The position numbers and the translations under genes are program-made. DNA of 10,830 nt. Source: JBIOJB01 sp044450465. GTDB lineage: Bacteria; Chloroflexota; Dormibacteria; Dormibacterales; Dormibacteraceae. Positions 6,181 to 10,830 of this stretch are shown piece by piece. Within the stretch, counting starts at the first letter, position 1. Each line of letters begins with the position of its first letter. The stretch is from NCBI GenBank assembly GCA_044450465.1, contig JBIOJB010000098.1, forward strand, positions 1 to 10,830, given 5' to 3'. The notes under the pieces were generated by a model that ran no database searches, had not been told where the DNA came from, and saw only the letters and a list, made by a program, of their open reading frames with translations.

Positions 6181-6197
6181 GCGGCCATTCTGGCCGC
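6181..6197 (+). repeat. Perfect inverted repeat flush against a start codon
   Basis: GCGGCCA (6181-6187) and TGGCCGC (6191-6197) are perfectly complementary around TTC, and the ATG of the next gene follows at once at 6198. In RNA this is a very stable GC-rich hairpin five bases after the kinase stop codon, where a Shine-Dalgarno site would be expected. It has no T tract, so it is a poor terminator. Possible roles are control of translation, a decay block, or an operator. Confidence 0.6.
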
Positions 6198-7277
6198 ATG
6201 TTCGACATATCACCTGATCACGCGATTGGCGTCTACGCCGGCTTGATAGCACTGGTGGCGGCGCTGGCGGCCCTCAGGCTCAGACCGGCTGGCAGGTCCG
6301 TCCCCGGCACCGTACTAGGGGCGTCCGTGCTGCTGGCGGTCTCGGGAGCGGTCCACCTCGGGCTGATCGCCACCCACCTGCGGGAGCCTGTCACCGGGGT
6401 CCTTTTCCTGATGAATGGGACTGGATACATCGTGCTGTCGCAGGCGTATACGTGGCGGTGGTGGCGGCTCGCCTCAGCGGCACTTATCACCGCCACGCTG
6501 CTCGGCTACCTGATCTACATTGCCTTCGGCTTCGACACGCCCGACCAGGTCGCGCTCGCGACCAAGCTGCTCGAGCTCACCGCGCTGGGCCTCGTGCTCG
6601 TGCCGGTGCGCGGCGAACCGGGCCGGCCGCATCTCAGGTGGCGCTGGGCTTCCCTCGGCGCCGCCCTACCCGTGCTCACGCTCGTGACGACGGCCACAGT
6701 GTGGATAGTCGACATCGCCCGCCCGGACACGGCCCACGCGCACGTGGGCGCGGTCCTGCAGCAGAGCAACAGCGTCGCGACCCCGGATCAGGTTGCCGCG
6801 GCGGCGACGCTCTACGCCGACACCAGATCGGCCATCACGCCCTTCGAGGACTGGCACAACGCGTGGGCCGCTGGCTTCCGACCAGGAGGGCCGGCCGGAC
6901 AGCCATCCACCCACTGGACAAACCAGCACAACGTCGACGCCGGGTACGTCCTGGACCCGGCCCATCCGCAAGGTCTGGTCTACGCCAATACCCATCACGG
7001 TCCGGTCTTGATCGGCGCGATGTTCCAGATGAAGCACATCGGCCAGTTCGGTCCTGATCCTGGCGGACCGCTGACCGCCTGGCACGAGCACTTGAACATT
7101 TGCGTCACGCCCTTCGGCCTCGAGTTCAGCCTGATGACTCCGATGGCCGTCTGCCCGATCGGGGCCATAGATCTGACAGTGCCGGCGATGCTTCACGTCT
7201 GGATCGTGCCCAACCCCCAGGGACAATTTGCGATTGACATCGATTCATCGGTGGTGAAGAAAATTGATCGCGGCTGA
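6198..7277 (+). CDS. Unrecognised membrane protein with His-rich extracytoplasmic domain
   Basis: The protein has 359 residues from ATG 6198; the open frame extends further back, but that part overlaps the kinase gene. Six hydrophobic segments are visible at about 9-27, 34-58, 64-82, 89-110, 118-138 and 150-172. A soluble domain of about 180 residues follows and should lie outside the membrane. It is rich in His (180, 182, 220, 239, 244, 256, 266, 267, 280, 296, 298, 333), with motifs HWTNQHNVDAGYVLDP, YANTHHGPVLIGAMF and GGPLTAWHEHLNICV, and has two Cys (302, 319) that could pair. Clustered His and acidic residues suggest metal binding, which is inference. I do not recognise the family. It follows the kinase by 22 bases and overlaps the next gene, so the four genes may form one operon. 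Confidence 0.85.
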   Translation: MFDISPDHAIGVYAGLIALVAALAALRLRPAGRSVPGTVLGASVLLAVSGAVHLGLIATHLREPVTGVLFLMNGTGYIVLSQAYTWRWWRLASAALITATLLGYLIYIAFGFDTPDQVALATKLLELTALGLVLVPVRGEPGRPHLRWRWASLGAALPVLTLVTTATVWIVDIARPDTAHAHVGAVLQQSNSVATPDQVAAAATLYADTRSAITPFEDWHNAWAAGFRPGGPAGQPSTHWTNQHNVDAGYVLDPAHPQGLVYANTHHGPVLIGAMFQMKHIGQFGPDPGGPLTAWHEHLNICVTPFGLEFSLMTPMAVCPIGAIDLTVPAMLHVWIVPNPQGQFAIDIDSSVVKKIDRG

Positions 7278-7641
7278 AATCCGCTCGAGCAGGCCGGAGG
7301 CGGCGTTCGTGCTGCTCCTGATGCAGTCGATGTTCTGGGGAATTGCCGGCATCTCCGCCATGCCATTCGCACTGGCCGGCGAGGTGTTCATGATCGGTCT
7401 GGGCGCGGCGTCGATGCTGCTCGCTCTCGCCACCCTGCTGGCGGCCATCGGCCTGTTGTGGCGGCGCCGGGCGTCGCGGCGCTTTGTCATCGTCCTCGAG
7501 TGGATTTGCCTGGTGGGCTCCGTGATTCATCTCGCGCTGCCGATCGGCGCGAACCACGGACTCGTATCGCTCATGGTCAATCTCGGGTTGCCCGCTGCGG
7601 TGATCCTGCTCCTGCGCAAGCCGAAAGAGATCTTTAGCTGA
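7264..7641 (+). CDS. Small membrane protein with four predicted helices
   Basis: The frame from TTG 7264 encodes 125 residues and overlaps the end of the previous gene by 14 bases. Four hydrophobic segments are visible at about 13-36, 38-66, 73-93 and 98-117, joined by short basic loops (WRRRASRRF), with a basic C-terminus (RKPKEIFS). An alternative start, GTG 7309, has GGAGG at ideal spacing (7296-7300) and would give 110 residues beginning directly in the first helix; it may be the true one. No family is recognised and no catalytic residues stand out. Its place directly after the His-rich membrane protein suggests a partner or accessory subunit. Confidence 0.72.
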   Translation: MIAAEIRSSRPEAAFVLLLMQSMFWGIAGISAMPFALAGEVFMIGLGAASMLLALATLLAAIGLLWRRRASRRFVIVLEWICLVGSVIHLALPIGANHGLVSLMVNLGLPAAVILLLRKPKEIFS

Positions 7642-8110
7642 CGGCGCGCTCCCCTGACGGGCGCCGTTTGAGCGCGATGTCCGCGTCGGCGGTCGAAACG
7701 TCGCGCCGCCTGAAGTTTCTCAACGCGAACCGGTCGCAGGCAGTCTCGGCCGACGAGCCCTTGTGGAGCACCTCGTGCAGGTACCAGTGCATCCACTCGT
7801 GGCAGTAGAGGAATCGAAGCACGTCACGCCGACCCCGAAACGGCACGGTTTCGGACACCCAGGCAAAGCGCATGGCGGCGCCCTTCTTGCGCCGGGCGGC
7901 AAAGATGACCGGCTCCTTGAACGGACGAAATGGGATCGGAACCTGGAGCACGATTCGCCGTTCCTCGAACTCGCATCGGGCGGCGAGATGCGGCTCGTGG
8001 CGGTACCTGAGGGGCCGCACCACGACCTCGTAGTCGCAGCGCGGCAGGCCTTCGAGGGCGCGGCGCGCCTGAGCGCTGGTGAGGCCGGCCAGCTCCGAGC
8101 GGATGCCCAT
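7634..8110 (-). CDS. Putative HExxH zinc metallopeptidase-like protein
   Basis: The protein has 158 residues with no signal peptide or membrane helix. Residues 97-108 (VLRFLYCHEWMH) form a hydrophobic helix ending in HEWMH (104-108), the zincin HExxH motif. It is followed by ETACDRFAL (122-130), where Glu122 or Asp126 could be the third zinc ligand. The helix-HExxH-short loop-E(x)nA-D-x-F-A order resembles small M78/ImmA-type and SprT-type proteins, but I cannot assign a family. The N-terminal half is basic with beta-like segments (RRIVLQVPIPF; MRFAWVSETVPF). It is divergent from proline dehydrogenase and overlaps the upstream membrane protein gene tail-to-tail by eight bases. A -10 box nine bases before the ATG supports the start. 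Activity is inferred from the motif only. Confidence 0.8.
   Translation of the reverse strand: MGIRSELAGLTSAQARRALEGLPRCDYEVVVRPLRYRHEPHLAARCEFEERRIVLQVPIPFRPFKEPVIFAARRKKGAAMRFAWVSETVPFRGRRDVLRFLYCHEWMHWYLHEVLHKGSSAETACDRFALRNFRRRDVSTADADIALKRRPSGERAVS
7641..7670 (+). terminator. Weak hairpin at the end of the two-component/membrane-protein unit
   Basis: ACGGCGC (7641-7647) and GCGCCGT (7661-7667) make a perfect 7-bp stem with a 13-base loop, followed only by TTG. It begins at the last base of the small membrane protein gene and lies inside the 3' end of the converging HExxH gene. The short T run makes it a poor intrinsic terminator. Confidence 0.3.
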
Positions 8111-8119
8111 GGCCGAGAC

Positions 8120-8125
8120 AGGATA
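8120..8125 (-). promoter_or_regulatory. -10 box of the HExxH protein gene
   Basis: TATCCT (8125-8120, minus strand) fits TANNNT and ends nine bases before the ATG at 8110. No Shine-Dalgarno site is present, which points to a leaderless transcript. Confidence 0.45.
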
Positions 8126-8144
8126 CGAGGTTCGGAAACCTGGT

Positions 8145-8150
8145 TAAAGT
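8145..8150 (+). promoter_or_regulatory. -10 box of the proline dehydrogenase gene
   Basis: TAAAGT fits TANNNT and ends eight bases before the ATG at 8159, with no Shine-Dalgarno site between. It lies 19 bases from the opposing -10 box, so the two divergent promoters overlap and may be controlled together. Confidence 0.45.
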
Positions 8151-8158
8151 TGGGCGCG

Positions 8159-9070
8159 ATGCGGCGGATCCTGCTGTGGTGCGCCCAGAACCGGTGGCTT
8201 TCAACGCACGTGCCCACCTGGGGTTTCGCGCGCCGGGCGGTCAGGCGCTTTCTGCCGGGCGAAGACTTCGAGAGCGCTCTGGCCGAGGCCGTCGAGTTCA
8301 AGAAGAAGGGGATCGGAGCGCTCTTCACCCGCCTCGGGGAGAACCTGACCGCCCTGGAGGACGCCACCGCGGTCGTCGATCACTACACCAGGGTGCTCGA
8401 CGCCTGCCGTGACATCGGGGCGGAAATCTCGGTCAAGCCGACGCAGCTGGGACTCGACATCGACCCTGGCGCGGCCTTCGCCAACCTGAACAGGCTCGCC
8501 TCTGCGGCGAGCGACGCGGGCAGCTTTTTGTGGATCGACATGGAGGGCAGCCCGTACACCGACGCCACCCTCGACCTTTACGGACGCGTCAGGCGGGTGC
8601 ACTCGAACACGGGTGTCTGCCTCCAGGCCTACCTCCGGCGCACCGTCTCCGACATCACGCGCCTTCTGCCGCTGCGGCCGGCGATCCGGCTGGTCAAGGG
8701 GGCTTACGCGGAGAGCGACGAGATCGCTTTTACAAGCAAAAAGGACGTCGACGCCAACTATCTCGCCCTTTGCGTCCTGATGCTCCCCGACGTGAAGCGA
8801 AAGGCATTGCGTCTCACTCTGGGCACCCACGACGTCGAGCTCATCGCCCGCGTCTGGCGATTCGGCCAGGCTCTCGGCATGGAGCGCGCCCAGCTGGAGG
8901 TCAACATGCTGTACGGGATTCGCCCCGACCAGCAGCTTCGCCTCGCGTCAGAGGGTTTCGCCGTCAAGGATCTCATCGCGTATGGCGACGCCTGGTACGC
9001 GTGGTACCTGCGGCGCCTGGCCGAGCGGCCGGCCAATCTTCTCTTCGCCGCCCGTCAGATTCTCGGTTGA
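8159..9070 (+). CDS. Proline dehydrogenase (monofunctional PRODH)
   Basis: The enzyme oxidises L-proline to 1-pyrroline-5-carboxylate with FAD and passes electrons to the respiratory chain. From ATG 8159 it is 303 residues, the size of the stand-alone Thermus/Deinococcus type. The beta/alpha barrel shows EISVKPTQLGLDID (89-102, with Lys93), CLQAYLRRT (154-162), RLVKGAYAES (177-186), LGTHD (221-225) and LEVNMLYGIRP (246-256). The C-terminal helix carries YLRRLAERPANL (283-294), whose Arg pair and Glu bind the proline carboxylate in this family. All expected residues are present. The open frame continues upstream to 7763 across the HExxH gene and is rejected there; the chosen start has a -10 box eight bases ahead. 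No pyrroline-5-carboxylate dehydrogenase gene is adjacent in the window, so the second step must be encoded elsewhere. Confidence 0.93.
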   Translation: MRRILLWCAQNRWLSTHVPTWGFARRAVRRFLPGEDFESALAEAVEFKKKGIGALFTRLGENLTALEDATAVVDHYTRVLDACRDIGAEISVKPTQLGLDIDPGAAFANLNRLASAASDAGSFLWIDMEGSPYTDATLDLYGRVRRVHSNTGVCLQAYLRRTVSDITRLLPLRPAIRLVKGAYAESDEIAFTSKKDVDANYLALCVLMLPDVKRKALRLTLGTHDVELIARVWRFGQALGMERAQLEVNMLYGIRPDQQLRLASEGFAVKDLIAYGDAWYAWYLRRLAERPANLLFAARQILG

Positions 9071-9085
9071 GGCTCATCCGGCCAG

Positions 9086-9109
9086 AAAGGAGACCGGCTC
9101 CGGTCCTTT
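9086..9109. terminator. Hairpin between convergent genes, possible bidirectional terminator
   Basis: AAAGGA (9086-9091) pairs with TCCTTT (9104-9109), and CCGG (9094-9097) with CCGG (9100-9103), giving a stem with a two-base bulge and a very tight loop. An alternative 7-bp pairing joins CCGGCTC (9094-9100) to GAGCCGG (9117-9123). It lies in the 76-base gap between proline dehydrogenase and the converging small-protein gene and has short T or A runs on both sides. Confidence 0.45.
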
Positions 9110-9146
9110 CACACCAGAGCCGGCCCACGAGCAAAGTCTCCGCCGG

Positions 9147-9407
9147 CTACGGAACGCTCGGCACCTGGCCCGCGTTCTCCTGTGCCTCGCGCGCCGCGCT
9201 CTCGCCCGCCTCGTGCGCCGGATCCTCATTGGGCACGAACTTGCCTGAAGGGGCGGTACCCGGAGCCGTCGGGCTCGGGCTGGCCGCAGTCGTGGCCGCC
9301 GCCGCCGAAAGAGTCGTGGCGCCGTACATCACCGCCCCTACGACACCGCCCACGAGCATCGATCCCGCGATCCCTGCCGCGATCACCGTTTTCTTGATTC
9401 CGTTCAC
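9147..9407 (-). CDS. Small exported or membrane-anchored Ala/Pro-rich protein
   Basis: The product is 86 residues from GTG 9407, with GGAGG (9420-9416) eight bases upstream. Residues 4-35 are a basic start (KK at 5-6) followed by a long hydrophobic Gly/Ala/Val stretch that can be a signal peptide or a single membrane anchor. Residues 35-55 are an Ala/Thr/Ser/Pro linker. The tail, from GKFVPNEDPAHEAGES to the C-terminus, is polar and acidic and contains ESAAREAQENAG. I recall similar NEDP-x-HE-x-GES-x-x-REA tails from small proteins of Actinomycetota and related phyla, but no function is known to me. It is divergent from the glycoside hydrolase gene with only 32 bases between start codons. Confidence 0.72.
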   Translation of the reverse strand: MNGIKKTVIAAGIAGSMLVGGVVGAVMYGATTLSAAAATTAASPSPTAPGTAPSGKFVPNEDPAHEAGESAAREAQENAGQVPSVP

Positions 9408-9424
9408 TGATTCCGCCTCCGTCC

Positions 9425-9430
9425 GATAAT
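9425..9430 (+). promoter_or_regulatory. -10 box of the glycoside hydrolase gene
   Basis: GATAAT matches five of six bases of TATAAT and ends nine bases before the ATG at 9440. TTCACT (9403-9408), 16 bases upstream, is a four-of-six match to the -35 consensus and lies in the first codon region of the divergent gene. There is no Shine-Dalgarno site. Confidence 0.55.
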
Positions 9431-9439
9431 TCGCTCTTC

Positions 9440-10573
9440 ATGAGCGTCGAGGCCAAGGTTCGCTCCGGCCGCTTGGCACCCCATGTGAAGCGGCTCAGAT
9501 TTCACCGAGACATATTTGTCCTGGTCTTGGCGGCGATGGTTCTGGGCAGCGAAGTGTGGCCGGCCCCTCCGCAGCCTGCGCCGCTGGTGGGCTTCAGTTT
9601 CAGCCCGCAGGCCTCGGAGCTGGCCGATCGCGATCCGCTGGCCGACCTGGCTTTCCTGGTCGGCGCGACCGACCCAGACCTGGTGCGCTTGCCAATCTAT
9701 TGGGAGATGGTCGAACCGAAACCGGACCAGCTCGACTTCTCGTCGATCGACGCGATGCTTGACGTCGTTGCCTCCCACAATGTGGATGCCGCCCGGTCAA
9801 CCCGCGTCGTTCTTTCGATCGGCGCCCGAAACTTTCTGACCCCGGAGCTGCACGAGCCGGCCTGGGCAGGCCCCAGGCAGCAGCCGCAGCTGGGCGAGGC
9901 GCAGGCCGGCGCCGCCTATCGCTCGTACATCGACCAGAGCATCACCCGGTATCGAAGCTCGCCGCTCCTCTACGCGTGGCAGGTCGAGAACGAACCGTTC
10001 GACGCCGTGACCAACGCGACCACCGGGGAAGACCGCATCACCACCGCGCAGATGAACTGGGAGGTCGGCGAGGTTCACCGCCTCGATCCGGCCCACGAGG
10101 CAGTGACGACCACGTTCGACGCGTGGAACGCCGCAGTGGACGAGCTGCAGGAGTACGCGCCGCCGCTGCTCGCCATGCTGGGCGGATACCCGAGCGGGCA
10201 TCCGGGAGATGCCCTCGCGGCGGCTGACGCCCTGGGGCTGGACATATACCTGAACTCGCCGTCGACTCCGTTGCGCTTTGCGAGCGTGGCCCTGCGCGCG
10301 GAATGGAAGGCGCAGGCGATCCACTTCTGGGCGGGGCAGGCCGCGGCCGCCGACAAATCGGTCTGGCTGGCCGAGATGCAGGCGGCGCCCTGGGGCACGA
10401 CCCTCTCCGGCTTCAACCCGCCAGACCTGCTCGCGAGCGCGTCGATCTACCGTCACGAGCGCATTCAGGTCGTGCTGCTTTGGGGAGCCGACACCTGGCT
10501 CAAGAGTTCAGCCTGGCTCTCGGCTGCGAACCAGGCCATGTCGATACTGCGAGAGCCTCAGGCGGCAGGCTGA
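9440..10573 (+). CDS. Membrane-anchored glycoside hydrolase-like protein (clan A TIM barrel)
   Basis: The protein has 377 residues. Residues 1-23 are basic, and 24-40 form a hydrophobic segment (FVLVLAAMVLG) that can anchor it with the enzyme outside the cell. The rest looks like a (beta/alpha)8 barrel. LVRLPIYWEMVEPKPDQLDFSS (81-102) resembles the early strands of GH5- and GH42-like enzymes. YAWQVENEPFD (178-188) holds the likely acid/base Glu185 after strand 4, and VWLAEMQAAPWG (308-319) the likely nucleophile Glu312. The WQ-x-x-NEP and late-strand Glu pairing is the clan A signature. The sugar substrate cannot be read. No carbohydrate-binding module is seen and the short length leaves only the barrel. 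It is divergent from the small anchored protein and ends with a 16-base tail-to-tail overlap with the next gene. Confidence 0.75.
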   Translation: MSVEAKVRSGRLAPHVKRLRFHRDIFVLVLAAMVLGSEVWPAPPQPAPLVGFSFSPQASELADRDPLADLAFLVGATDPDLVRLPIYWEMVEPKPDQLDFSSIDAMLDVVASHNVDAARSTRVVLSIGARNFLTPELHEPAWAGPRQQPQLGEAQAGAAYRSYIDQSITRYRSSPLLYAWQVENEPFDAVTNATTGEDRITTAQMNWEVGEVHRLDPAHEAVTTTFDAWNAAVDELQEYAPPLLAMLGGYPSGHPGDALAAADALGLDIYLNSPSTPLRFASVALRAEWKAQAIHFWAGQAAAADKSVWLAEMQAAPWGTTLSGFNPPDLLASASIYRHERIQVVLLWGADTWLKSSAWLSAANQAMSILREPQAAG

Positions 10574-10830
10574 GCCAGGGTTATGCGGTGGCGGTTCTTG
10601 GCCGCGACCGAGTACACGCCGATGGCCGTGGTCACCGTCAGGACGACGCGGTAGTCGCCATAGCTGGCCAGTGAAATCTTGCCGTTGGTGCACGCGCTCG
10701 GGATGGTGATCGCAAGAGTCGTGTCGGCGCCTGCAGCCGCTATGTCGGGAGCGAACTTCACCAGGCCGGCGTCGTAAGTGTCACCCACCCGCTCGATCCA
10801 GCCGCCCTTGACCGCAACCAGGGTCAGCAC
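10558..10830 (-). CDS. C-terminal part of an unrecognised protein (runs off the window)
   Basis: The open frame runs from the window edge to TGA at 10560-10558, giving the last 90 or so residues. The GTG at the edge is only the first codon in view, and the true start is probably outside. The visible part alternates short hydrophobic and polar stretches typical of a beta-sandwich (LVAVKGGWIERVG, TTLAITIPSAC, YRVVLTVTTAIGVYSVAA), with no membrane helix. A secreted beta-domain protein is possible; no family is recognised. It overlaps the converging glycoside hydrolase gene by 16 bases at the 3' ends. Confidence 0.55.
   Translation of the reverse strand: MLTLVAVKGGWIERVGDTYDAGLVKFAPDIAAAGADTTLAITIPSACTNGKISLASYGDYRVVLTVTTAIGVYSVAAKNRHRITLAQPAA

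Noticed and set aside
6030..6197. Upstream extension of the six-helix membrane protein frame
   Set aside because: It overlaps the end of the kinase gene, is Arg/Ser-rich and lacks a membrane pattern; the ATG at 6198 starts just before the first helix.
7763..8158. Upstream extension of the proline dehydrogenase frame
   Set aside because: It runs antisense through the HExxH gene; the ATG at 8159 gives the normal family length and N-terminus.

Overview
The window reads as a chromosomal stretch from a high-GC, probably soil-dwelling bacterium of the Chloroflexota / Dormibacterota / Actinomycetota neighbourhood. The clues are GC-rich third codon positions, a stand-alone proline dehydrogenase of the short Thermus/Deinococcus type, a CimA-type citramalate synthase, and many genes with a -10 box a few bases ahead of the start codon and no Shine-Dalgarno sequence. 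The phylum is inferred from these traits and was not confirmed by a search. No tRNA, rRNA, CRISPR array, insertion sequence or phage gene was seen.

Layout. (a) 1-1648: a 31-codon secreted-peptide gene with a strong Shine-Dalgarno sequence, then a 470-residue XRE helix-turn-helix/TPR regulator on the same strand. This is the domain and gene arrangement of peptide-pheromone (RRNPP-type) switches. (b) 1686-3440: citramalate synthase (cimA, minus strand) behind a complete-looking ribosome-mediated attenuator. The attenuator has a 20-codon leader peptide rich in Ile/Val/Leu/Thr codons, a 10-bp antiterminator, and a competing 10-bp terminator with eight U that ends directly at the cimA start codon and carries its Shine-Dalgarno sequence. 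An ACT-domain protein (DUF5612-like) is divergent from it. (c) 4110-7641: an OmpR-type response regulator and a histidine kinase, followed on the same strand by two unrecognised membrane proteins. The first has six predicted helices and a His-rich outer domain, and its start codon lies flush against a perfect 7-bp hairpin. (d) 7634-9070: a divergent pair, a small HExxH putative zinc protease (minus) and proline dehydrogenase (plus). (e) 9147-10573: a small exported or anchored Ala/Pro-rich protein divergent from a membrane-anchored clan-A-like glycoside hydrolase. (f) 10558-10830: the C-terminal part of an unrecognised minus-strand gene running off the window.

The genes are mostly independent short units, often convergent or divergent with very small gaps. 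The strongest new proposals are the cimA attenuator, supported by base pairing and codon content visible in the sequence, and the peptide plus TPR-regulator pair, supported by architecture and proximity only.
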